A stretch of DNA of 6,595 nt. Origin: Alphaproteobacteria bacterium UBA7371 (GTDB lineage: Bacteria; Pseudomonadota; Alphaproteobacteria; UBA8317). This document shows positions 1-5,906 of the stretch, piece by piece. Positions within the stretch are counted from its first letter, which is position 1, and each line of letters starts with the position of its first letter. Both the position numbers and the translations under genes were made by a program. The notes below the pieces were generated by a model, which was not told the DNA's origin, did not search any database, and worked only from the letters and a program-made list of their open reading frames with translations. The DNA is taken from positions 1 to 6,595 of the forward strand of contig DKOD01000165.1 of assembly GCA_002469865.1 (NCBI GenBank). The letters run 5' to 3'.

Positions 1-45
1 CATCCATCGAAGCAGCCTTTGATGGTTGCGGTGTCCAAAGGCTAA
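1..45 (+). CDS. possible C-terminal end of an upstream gene (partial)
   Basis: Reading from base 1, the plus strand stays open for 14 codons (ending ...LMVAVSKG) and stops at TAA 43-45. A strong terminator-like hairpin begins 18 bases later, which is where one is expected after a gene. The other two plus frames fit less well: one stops at base 22 and the other runs straight through the hairpin. The fragment is too short to recognise a family, so no function is assigned. The call rests only on its position before the terminator and could be wrong. Confidence 0.25.
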   Translation, partial: HPSKQPLMVAVSKG

Positions 46-62
46 CACCTTCGAGCATCATG

Positions 63-94
63 AAAGGGAAGCCACTAGGCTTCCCTTTTTTCTT
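63..94. terminator. bidirectional Rho-independent terminator
   Basis: Bases 63-73 (AAAGGGAAGCC) pair perfectly with 78-88 (GGCTTCCCTTT), giving an 11-bp stem with a 4-base ACTA loop. On the plus strand a T-rich tail follows (TTTCTT, 89-94). On the minus strand the helicase stop codon (TAA, 95-93) is followed by a short A-rich stretch, then this stem, whose 3' arm ends in TTTC. The structure therefore suits the end of the helicase transcript and, more strongly by its tail, a plus-strand gene entering from the left edge. Confidence 0.85.
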
Positions 95-1466
95 AAGCAA
101 CCTTATTGCGTCCTTTGCCTGCCGGCCTTGGCTTGCTTGTTTTTGCCCTCCAAGGCCCCCCCTTGCCAGCATTTTGACTACCTTTCTGGCCTTGATTTGA
201 ACCAGAATTTGCACCGGAATTTTGACCAGGTTTCCTTGATTTGCCCGGGCCAAAATGGCTAGGCTTTCCAGCGCCCTCTGGTCTTCTTCTGCGGTTGGAT
301 CTTGGTGCAGTTTTGTCACTCTTTTGTTCTGGGGCATTGGGGTCCATCAATCGTTGTATGTCCCGCAAGGCCTTACGGTCGTCATTGCCCACCAAATTAA
401 GAGCCATTCCTTGCTTGCCATTTCTGCCCGTACGTCCGATCCGATGGATATAATCTTCCGCAGCACGCGGTAAATTGTAATTGATGACCTGGTGGATATG
501 GGGAACGTCAAGGCCTCGTGCAGCAACATCAGTGGCCACAAGAACACGGAATTTGGAGCGGCGTAGTCCTGCGATCACACGCTCACGTTTGGTTTGGCGA
601 AGATCACCATGGATGGCTGCTGCACTTATGCCGGCGCCTTCAAGCCTACGGGCTAATTTTTCCGTGGCAAACTTACTGTTCATGAACACAATTGCTGTGT
701 CCTCATGGGCGCCCAAGACCTCCACAAGTCGGTCAAATTTTTCATTTTCATTCAAGAACACATGTTCTTGTTGAATGTTTTCTGAAACGGAATTTACGTC
801 ATCAGTTTTTATATATTCATGGTTTTTTAAGTAACTCGCTGAGAGTTTTTGAATATTTTTTGGCAAGGTTGCCGAGAATAATAGCGTTTGACGTTCCTTG
901 GGCACATGGCCAAAGATGTGTGCAATTGGCTCTGCAAAACCCATGTCCAACATTCGGTCGGTCTCATCAAGAACAACATAATTGCTGTGTGACAAATCAA
1001 TGGTTCCACGTTCGAGGTGGTCAATGATCCGTCCCGGTGTGCCAACAATAATGCGTGGGCTTTGGGCCAATTCCTTGATTTGGCGCTGCATGCTTGCACC
1101 ACCAATCACCACTGCAGATCGTATCTTTGACTTTGCGCCCAAAAATTTACGTATATGGTCATGAACCTGTGCTGCAAGTTCGCGCGTCGGTGTGATGATC
1201 AAGCCATGACAATTGCCGTCATTGAGGATCTTGGCCAGCATGGGTATGGCGAACGCGCCGGTTTTGCCTGTGCCGGTTTGGGCGGAGGCAAGAACATCGC
1301 GGCCCTGTAAAACCAGTGGAATAGCTTGTTGTTGGACGGGTGTTGGCTTGTCAAAGCCGATGGCAATTAATTTATGGATCAGGTTCTCTGGCAGATCAAA
1401 AGCCAAAAAACCGTTTTGTTCCGCAGCATCACCCGATGCTGGGAGAGAATGAAGTTCCTGGGTCAC
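93..1466 (-). CDS. RhlE-like DEAD-box ATP-dependent RNA helicase
   Basis: A 457-residue protein that should use ATP to unwind or remodel RNA duplexes in the cytoplasm, as RhlE-type helicases do in ribosome assembly and RNA decay. Motifs occur in order: Q-motif region GFDKPTPVQ (37-45), motif I AQTGTGKT (62-69), Ia TPTRELA (92-98), Ib TPGR (143-146), motif II DETD (167-170), motif III SAT (198-200), motif V ATDVAARGLD (311-320) and motif VI HRIGRTGR (341-348). Motif II has Thr where almost all relatives have Ala; the ATP-handling Asp and Glu are intact. After about residue 380 comes a basic, Gly/Asn/Ser-rich tail typical of RNA-binding extensions. The start is GTG at 1466, chosen because an AAGGA ribosome site lies 6 bases upstream (1473-1477) and no ATG occurs in frame before the core domain. 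The exact subfamily (RhlE, SrmB or other) is inferred from general resemblance. Confidence 0.95.
   Translation of the reverse strand: MTQELHSLPASGDAAEQNGFLAFDLPENLIHKLIAIGFDKPTPVQQQAIPLVLQGRDVLASAQTGTGKTGAFAIPMLAKILNDGNCHGLIITPTRELAAQVHDHIRKFLGAKSKIRSAVVIGGASMQRQIKELAQSPRIIVGTPGRIIDHLERGTIDLSHSNYVVLDETDRMLDMGFAEPIAHIFGHVPKERQTLLFSATLPKNIQKLSASYLKNHEYIKTDDVNSVSENIQQEHVFLNENEKFDRLVEVLGAHEDTAIVFMNSKFATEKLARRLEGAGISAAAIHGDLRQTKRERVIAGLRRSKFRVLVATDVAARGLDVPHIHQVINYNLPRAAEDYIHRIGRTGRNGKQGMALNLVGNDDRKALRDIQRLMDPNAPEQKSDKTAPRSNRRRRPEGAGKPSHFGPGKSRKPGQNSGANSGSNQGQKGSQNAGKGGPWRAKTSKPRPAGKGRNKVA
168..227 (-). repeat. degenerate 12-bp tandem repeat in the helicase tail
   Basis: Five consecutive 12-bp units on the minus strand encode four-residue steps GQNS, GANS, GSNQ, GQKG and SQNA (helicase residues about 414-433). 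The first three units share the pattern GGT-xxx-AAT-xxx, and the last two have drifted. This looks like in-frame slippage expansion inside the disordered RNA-binding tail. Confidence 0.6.
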
Positions 1467-1696
1467 GAATTTTCCTTGTTCGTTTCAAAGCTGACATACC
1501 CCCCAGTCAACATAACCAGGGCAAACTCAGAACAAACAGCAAGGACAGGTTTTACTCTGGCCGCGCCAGGAGGGGACCAATTGGCCCGCCTTATTTGGCG
1601 TGAGTCTTCATCAGAAGTTGTGTGACATAACCGATTTTTGCCTTTTTGGCAATTAAGCCACTGGCCGGATCTATGGAGGGGCTTATCATTACGCCC
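1467..1696. promoter_or_regulatory. divergent intergenic region, helicase / photolyase
   Basis: This 230-bp gap must hold promoters for both divergent genes. I see the helicase ribosome site (AAGGA on the minus strand, 1473-1477). I also see a small hairpin TTGCC-TTTTT-GGCAA at 1638-1652 and a GGAGGG at 1675-1680 ahead of the photolyase. A CCAATTGG palindrome lies near 1577-1584. No pair of -35/-10 boxes is convincing in either direction. Open frames crossing this gap do not resemble proteins. Confidence 0.45.
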
Positions 1697-3223
1697 ATGA
1701 GAATAGTTCATTTTATTTTTGGCGACCAACTGATGGCCTCCCACCCCTTGTTGCGTGGTTATGATCCATCATGCCACCGGGTGGCCATGGGGGAGGTGGT
1801 CGGTGAGGCCAGCAGGCCACCCATGCACAAAAAAAAATTGGTGCTGTTTTTTTCAGCCATGAGGCACTTTCAGAACATGCTTCTGAACAGTGGTGTCGAT
1901 TGCGAATATGTGCGCATCACGGAGCCCCATGTCCCAGAGACTTTCGCGCAACGCCTCACCCAATTGCATGACAAAGAACAGTTTCAACGCCTCGTCATCA
2001 TGAGGCCTGGTGATGTGCGTGTGCAAAAGGAAGTGGAGGTCTGGGCATCGCATCATGATGTCCATCTTGAAGTTGTTGAGGATGAACATTTCTTTGCAAC
2101 CCCAGGGGATTTTGCATCATTTGCTTCGGAGCGAAAATCCGTTTTGTTGGAGCATTTTTACCGACGATTGCGCAAGAAATTTGATATTCTTATGGATGGT
2201 GACCAACCATTGGGGGGACAATGGAATTTTGACCATGACAACAGAAAGTCATTTGGTAAGGCTGGTCCACCATTGATAGCTTCACCCATAGTTTTCTCAC
2301 CTGACGACATCACAAAAGAAGTCATGCAAGAAGTTGAGGATAAGTTTTCAAGCCATCCGGGAAGCACCAATAATTTTGACTATCCTGTGACCCAAGCTGA
2401 CGCCCAGCGCGCTCTTGATGATTTCCTGAACCACCGATTGATGGATTATGGCACCTACCAAGATGCCATGGCCATTGGCCATGCGTATTTGTTCCATGCA
2501 CGAATATCTGCGGTGATGAACCTTCATCTTCTAGACCCTAGGGCATGCATAGCCGGGGCCGTTTCAAGACTTGAGCAAGGGGCCCCTCTCAATGCGGTGG
2601 AAGGGTTTGTTCGGCAGGTTTTGGGTTGGCGCGAATTTGTTCGTGGCGTGTATTTTCACAACATGCCAGAATATTTATCCGCCAATGAATTGGAGGCCCA
2701 TGAGGACATCCCCGCAGGGCTTTGGGGTGGTGATACACCCATGCGCTGCGTCTCAGAATCCATGACCCATGTTTTGGATCATTCCTATACCCACCATATC
2801 GAACGTTTGATGGTGCTGGGTCTTTACGGTCTCCTTTATGGGGTGGCGCCTGACAAGATGCATGATTGGCATATGGCCATGTATGCCGATGCCATTGATT
2901 GGGTGTCCGCGCCTAATGTCATCGGCATGAGCCAATATGCTGATGGAGGCTATCTGGCCTCCAAACCCTATTGTGCCAGTGGTGCCTATATCGACCGAAT
3001 GAGCGATTATTGTAAGAATTGCGAATTTAACCCCAAGCAGGCCATCGGGCCAACAGCTTGTCCCATGACAACACTTTATTGGGATTTTTTGCTTAAGCAT
3101 GAAGCAAGGTTAAAACCCAACAACCGAATGGGTATGCAGCTGAAAAACCTTGCGCGCAAATCCGATGACGATCGTGCAATCATTGCCAAACAGGCTGATG
3201 ATTGGCGCGCCCGTTCTGTCTGA
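1697..3223 (+). CDS. iron-sulfur (6-4) photolyase (FeS-BCP / PhrB family)
   Basis: A 508-residue light-driven DNA repair enzyme expected to bind FAD, a [4Fe-4S] cluster and, by analogy with Agrobacterium PhrB, a ribityllumazine antenna, and to repair UV (6-4) photoproducts. Family features: N-terminal GDQL (9-12), KKKLVLFFSAMRHF, GGQWNFDHDNR, GAPLNAVEGFVRQ and LGWREFVRG, PNVIGMSQYADGG, and the C-terminal cluster region. The four cluster cysteines are C351, C439, C442 and C455, each one residue after the PhrB positions I recall (350, 438, 441, 454). The histidine pair H366-H367 and Y425, matching PhrB H366 and Y424 implicated in repair, are kept. The ATG at 1697 is preferred because it puts GDQL at the family position; ATG 1673 would add eight residues. 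The GGAGGG at 1675-1680 is 16 bases from ATG 1697, an unusually long spacing. The protein is full length for the family with no damage seen. The repair type is inferred from family membership. Confidence 0.93.
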   Translation: MRIVHFIFGDQLMASHPLLRGYDPSCHRVAMGEVVGEASRPPMHKKKLVLFFSAMRHFQNMLLNSGVDCEYVRITEPHVPETFAQRLTQLHDKEQFQRLVIMRPGDVRVQKEVEVWASHHDVHLEVVEDEHFFATPGDFASFASERKSVLLEHFYRRLRKKFDILMDGDQPLGGQWNFDHDNRKSFGKAGPPLIASPIVFSPDDITKEVMQEVEDKFSSHPGSTNNFDYPVTQADAQRALDDFLNHRLMDYGTYQDAMAIGHAYLFHARISAVMNLHLLDPRACIAGAVSRLEQGAPLNAVEGFVRQVLGWREFVRGVYFHNMPEYLSANELEAHEDIPAGLWGGDTPMRCVSESMTHVLDHSYTHHIERLMVLGLYGLLYGVAPDKMHDWHMAMYADAIDWVSAPNVIGMSQYADGGYLASKPYCASGAYIDRMSDYCKNCEFNPKQAIGPTACPMTTLYWDFLLKHEARLKPNNRMGMQLKNLARKSDDDRAIIAKQADDWRARSV

Positions 3224-3418
3224 TCAATTGCCGTTGACTGGGCCTGTGAAGAATGCTTCCACGGCGGCCCAGCAAAGATATATTGGAAAGAGAAAGATAA
3301 TCATCAAAATAGCAACCACCGGTTGCCGCTGGAATGTTTTGATGACGCCTTTGATGAGCAACACCAACAAAATAACGCAAACCAAAAGAAGCACAAGGAT
3401 TGTGGTTGTTGATGTCAT
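3224..3418 (-). CDS. small two-helix membrane protein, unknown function
   Basis: A 64-residue protein of unrecognised function. Two hydrophobic segments (about residues 6-25 and 33-55) flank a short basic stretch KGVIKTFQRQ (23-32). This suggests a helical hairpin in the inner membrane with the positive loop in the cytoplasm. The second segment has an LFPIYLCW core and ends VEAFF. Short proteins of this shape occur in alphaproteobacteria, but I cannot name a family. ATG 3418 is chosen because a GGGAGA ribosome site lies 10 bases upstream (minus strand, about 3429-3434); a TTG at 3436 would overlap that site. A weak promoter may lie at TTGATG (3482-3477) and CATACC (3460-3455) with a 16-bp spacer. 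The gene is convergent with the photolyase and their stop codons touch. Its hydrophobic pattern and ribosome site argue that it is real. Confidence 0.65.
   Translation of the reverse strand: MTSTTTILVLLLVCVILLVLLIKGVIKTFQRQPVVAILMIIFLFPIYLCWAAVEAFFTGPVNGN
3238..3272. repeat. hairpin just after the photolyase stop
   Basis: CTGGGCC (3238-3244) is the exact reverse complement of GGCCCAG (3266-3272). Inside it, GTG/CAC (3246-3248 with 3260-3262) and AAG/CTT (3249-3251 with 3256-3258) can also pair around an AATG loop, with a single bulged C. It sits 14 bases past the photolyase stop, inside the 3' coding end of the small membrane protein gene. There is no T run after it on either strand, so it is not a standard intrinsic terminator. 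It may protect or end the photolyase mRNA. Confidence 0.45.
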
Positions 3419-3479
3419 GAATTGATGGTCTCCCAACTGGTGCTTGATTGTTTTGGTATGAAGGCTATTTTTTAATCAT

Positions 3480-3507
3480 CAAAATGGGCGCCTTCGCAAT
3501 CATTTTG
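3480..3507. repeat. inverted repeat between the small gene and aapJ
   Basis: CAAAATG (3480-3486) and CATTTTG (3501-3507) are perfect 7-bp inverted arms with a 14-base spacer. GCG/CGC (3488-3490 with 3495-3497) can pair inside. The left arm overlaps the tentative -35 box of the small membrane protein gene and lies about 110-135 bases upstream of aapJ. It could be an operator, but chance is possible. Confidence 0.35.
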
Positions 3508-3548
3508 GGTAAAAGCTCTTTGTTTCACTTGAATTGTCTGTGCGTTTT

Positions 3549-3561
3549 TTGACACAGTCAA
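3549..3561 (+). promoter_or_regulatory. palindrome containing a TTGACA -35-like box upstream of aapJ
   Basis: TTGACACAGTCAA is a perfect 5-bp palindrome (TTGAC, 3-base spacer, GTCAA) about 55 bases before the aapJ start, and its left part is a consensus TTGACA -35 hexamer. No good -10 box appears 16-18 bases on, where the sequence is T-rich (3571-3578). The site may be the aap promoter with a regulator-binding palindrome over its -35 box, or only an operator. The call depends on position and symmetry. Confidence 0.35.
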
Positions 3562-3597
3562 TTTATGGCCGTTTTTGTTACGGCTAACGCCATACTT

Positions 3598-3605
3598 GAG
3601 GGAGA
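3598..3605 (+). promoter_or_regulatory. ribosome binding site of aapJ
   Basis: GAGGGAGA, with GGAG ending 9 bases before ATG 3614. This strong site fixes the aapJ start at 3614. An open frame extending back to 3575 has no such site and would add 13 residues ahead of the signal peptide. Confidence 0.75.
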
Positions 3606-3613
3606 TTTGGCTC

Positions 3614-4636
3614 ATGAACATGAAAACACTAATGGCTGCAACCATTGCAGCTGCGACCCTGGGAACTGCTGCTACTGCCGCCACACTCGATGAAGTGCGT
3701 AGCCGTGGCAAGCTTAACTGCATTATTAATACCGGCCTTGCTGGTTTTGCTGCCCCTGATGATAAGGGCAATTGGATGGGTTTTGACGTTGATTTTTGCC
3801 GCGCCGTTGCTGCCGCAGCGCTCGGTGATGCCGACGCGGTAAACTACGTGACAGCCACCGGCAAAACACGTTTTACCAAACTCCGTTCTGGTGAGGGTGA
3901 AGTTCTTTCACGCAACACCACATGGACCTTTTCACGTGATGTTGACCTTCAACAAACCTTCATTGGTGTGAATTATTATGACGGTCAGGGTTTCATTGTG
4001 AAAAAGGATCTTGGCGTCACATCTGCCAAGGAACTTGATGGTGCCTCCATTTGCATTCAGACCGGCACCACCACCGAGCTGAACTTGGCTGAATATTTTG
4101 CCCGCAACAACATGCAGTATAACCCAGTGCCTATCGAAACAAATGCAGAAGCCCGTGAAAATTACCTCGCAGGCCGTTGCGATGGCTACACCACTGACGC
4201 TTCTGGTTTGTATGCAACCCGTTCAACATTTGATGACGCCGATAATCATGTGATCCTGCCTGAGATTATTTCAAAGGAACCATTGGGTCCTGTCGTGCGC
4301 CATGGGGATGATCAGTGGGCCGATGTTGTGAGCTGGACACTCAAAGCACTTGTGTCTGCTGAAGAGCTTGGCCTTACCGCTGAAAATGTTAAAGGAATCG
4401 CCGAGAAAGGCTCCAATAACCCAGAGGTAAACCGTCTTCTTGGCAAAGAGCCACTCCAGGGCCTAGAGGCCGCCGGTTTGGAAGCTGATTGGGCTGTCAA
4501 TGTGATTGCTGCTGTGGGCAATTATGGTGAAATTTTCGAGCGCAACCTCGGAGAGAAGACACCGCTTGGCATCAACCGTGGCCTGAACAATCTTTATACC
4601 AATGGTGGTCTGCATTACGCACCACCTGTGCGTTAA
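3614..4636 (+). CDS. aapJ: general L-amino-acid ABC transporter, periplasmic binding protein AapJ
   Basis: A 340-residue solute-binding protein that captures a broad range of L-amino acids in the periplasm and delivers them to the AapQM permease. A signal peptide covers about residues 1-23 (MNMK, a hydrophobic Ala-rich core, then a cleavage region near ATAA). The mature protein shows the family-3 binding-protein pattern GFDVDFCRA (56-64) and the strongly AapJ-specific SRNTTWTFSRD (99-109). Later come IQTGTTTELN (about 148-157) and a C-terminal GINRGLNNLYTNGG ending YAPPVR. Cysteines at 36, 62, 147 and 189 could form disulfides. Length matches rhizobial AapJ (about 341 residues). ATG 3620, two codons on, is a less likely start. 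It is the first gene of the aap operon, is followed by a strong hairpin, and aapQ begins 87 bases downstream. Confidence 0.96.
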   Translation: MNMKTLMAATIAAATLGTAATAATLDEVRSRGKLNCIINTGLAGFAAPDDKGNWMGFDVDFCRAVAAAALGDADAVNYVTATGKTRFTKLRSGEGEVLSRNTTWTFSRDVDLQQTFIGVNYYDGQGFIVKKDLGVTSAKELDGASICIQTGTTTELNLAEYFARNNMQYNPVPIETNAEARENYLAGRCDGYTTDASGLYATRSTFDDADNHVILPEIISKEPLGPVVRHGDDQWADVVSWTLKALVSAEELGLTAENVKGIAEKGSNNPEVNRLLGKEPLQGLEAAGLEADWAVNVIAAVGNYGEIFERNLGEKTPLGINRGLNNLYTNGGLHYAPPVR

Positions 4637-4657
4637 TTGTTCTAAAATCAATATTTT

Positions 4658-4690
4658 GGATACCCCCTTGGCCTCGCCATGGGGGTATTC
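4658..4690 (+). promoter_or_regulatory. aapJ-aapQ intergenic stem-loop
   Basis: Bases 4660-4667 (ATACCCCC) pair with 4681-4688 (GGGGGTAT), extended outward by a G-T and a G-C pair (4659/4689, 4658/4690). After one T-T mismatch, TGGC (4669-4672) pairs with GCCA (4676-4679) around a CTC loop. The 3' side has no T run (TTCCGTTTCACC), so it is not a clear intrinsic terminator. Hairpins after the binding-protein gene are common in ABC import operons, where they protect the upstream mRNA or reduce read-through. That role is inferred here. Confidence 0.8.
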
Positions 4691-4723
4691 CGTTTCACCT
4701 TGGGCATTTTGGGGCCACCAATA

Positions 4724-5905
4724 ATGAGTGTAGTGACCAAGAGTAACCCTTTGATGAATGCTTGGCAGGATGAAAAAATCCGTCATGTCATCATCCAGGT
4801 TTTTGTTATCCTGGCGGTGTTTGCCAGCATTGCTTGGCTGGTCGGAAATGTGATCAGCAATTTTGCCCAGCTCAACAAAACCTTTGGTTTTGATTTTCTG
4901 CAATTGCCTGCTGGTTATGACATCAACCAAACCCTTATTGAATATAACAACCGTGACACACATTTGCGCGCAGGCGTTGTGGGTTTGCTTAACACGTTCT
5001 TGGTGGCCATTATTGGTATTATTTTGGCAACGATTTTGGGCGTTGTTCTGGGAATATTGCGCCTGTCCAAAAACTGGCTCGCCCGCAATGTGACCTATTG
5101 GTATGTTGAATTTTCGCGCAATGTTCCGATTTTGCTGCAAATTCTGCTTTGGCATGGGATTTTAGTGAACGCCATGCCGTCTCCCAAGCAGGCCCATAAT
5201 TTTGGTGATTTGGCATTTTTGTCCAACCGAGGTCTCTACCTACCAAGCCCCGAGCCTGGGGTTGGTTTTTCTTGGGTGTATTTGGCGGTAATTATTGGCC
5301 TGGTGGCAAGCTTTTTATGGGTTTCTTTTGCCCGCCGTCGCCAAGAAGAAACAGGCCAAATTCTGCCACGTTTTTTGCCCTGTGTTGGCTTTGTCATTGG
5401 TTTACCTTTGTTGGTGTTCTTGGCCCTGGGCTCGCCCATGACGTTCAGCATTCCAGCATTAAAAGGCTTTAATTTTCGTGGTGGGGTAACAGTGTCCCCG
5501 GAATTGGTCGCCCTGACTTTTGCCTTGTCGATTTACACAGCAGCATTCATCGCAGAAATTGTGCGTTCCGGCATTTTGGCCATTAACAAAGGCCAACGTG
5601 AAGCAGCTGAGTCTCTTGGTCTTCGCCCCAACCGGGTGATGAACTTGGTAATTCTGCCCCAGGCAAGGCGGGTGATTATTCCGCCATTGACCTCCCAATA
5701 TCTTAACCTGACCAAAAATTCCTCCCTAGCGATTGCCATTGGTTACATGGATTTGGTGGCAACCCTTGGTGGTATAACGCTGAACCAAACTGGCCGAGAG
5801 ATCGAAGCCATGATGCTGGTGATGATGGTTTATCTTGTGATCTCGTTAACCATTTCTGCTTTCATGAACTGGTATAACAGCCAGACAAAATTGGTGGAAC
5901 GTTGA
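4724..5905 (+). CDS. aapQ: general L-amino-acid ABC transporter permease AapQ
   Basis: A 393-residue inner-membrane subunit that with AapM forms the channel for amino acids delivered by AapJ. Hydrophobic segments lie at about 22-43, 83-113, 132-150, 184-201, 217-236, 260-285 and 360-382. The permease core shows YVEFSRNVPILLQI (127-140) and, near the C-terminus, the ATPase-contacting EAA loop around GQREAAESLGLRPNR (290-304) followed by NLTKNSSLAIAIGYMDL. A long segment between residues about 45 and 83 is the periplasmic-type insertion usual in this family. Length agrees with rhizobial AapQ (about 400). ATG 4724 is chosen over ATG 4679, because the latter lies inside the intergenic hairpin. 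The ribosome site before 4724 is weak (GGGG, 4711-4714), so expression may be lower than that of aapJ. The stop is one base before the aapM start. Confidence 0.95.
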   Translation: MSVVTKSNPLMNAWQDEKIRHVIIQVFVILAVFASIAWLVGNVISNFAQLNKTFGFDFLQLPAGYDINQTLIEYNNRDTHLRAGVVGLLNTFLVAIIGIILATILGVVLGILRLSKNWLARNVTYWYVEFSRNVPILLQILLWHGILVNAMPSPKQAHNFGDLAFLSNRGLYLPSPEPGVGFSWVYLAVIIGLVASFLWVSFARRRQEETGQILPRFLPCVGFVIGLPLLVFLALGSPMTFSIPALKGFNFRGGVTVSPELVALTFALSIYTAAFIAEIVRSGILAINKGQREAAESLGLRPNRVMNLVILPQARRVIIPPLTSQYLNLTKNSSLAIAIGYMDLVATLGGITLNQTGREIEAMMLVMMVYLVISLTISAFMNWYNSQTKLVER

Positions 5906-5906
5906 T

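Noticed and set aside
1..62. Possible tRNA end at the left edge (ACACCTTCGAGCATC)
   Set aside because: It lacks the GGTTCGAATCC T-arm pattern and a matching acceptor stem on either strand.
26..262. 78-codon plus-strand frame at the left edge
   Set aside because: It runs through the 63-88 terminator hairpin and then antisense to the helicase tail; nothing in it resembles a protein family.
1463..1744. 93-codon minus-strand frame crossing the helicase-photolyase gap
   Set aside because: It overlaps the start of the photolyase and the control region, has no recognisable domain or hydrophobic pattern, and its end falls just inside the helicase start.
2753..3100. 115-codon minus-strand frame inside the photolyase gene
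   Set aside because: Its His/Ile/Gly-rich composition is the mirror of the photolyase C-terminal codons; it has no independent support.
3562..3582. Possible sigma-54 promoter (TATGGCC...TTGTTAC) before aapJ
   Set aside because: The GG and the downstream TTG have the wrong spacing, and the required GC at the -12 element is absent.
4463..5155. 230-codon open frame on the minus strand opposite aapJ/aapQ
   Set aside because: It lies fully antisense to the aapJ end, the intergenic hairpin and aapQ, has a Gln/Asn/His-rich composition typical of antisense frames, and shows no motif or ribosome site.
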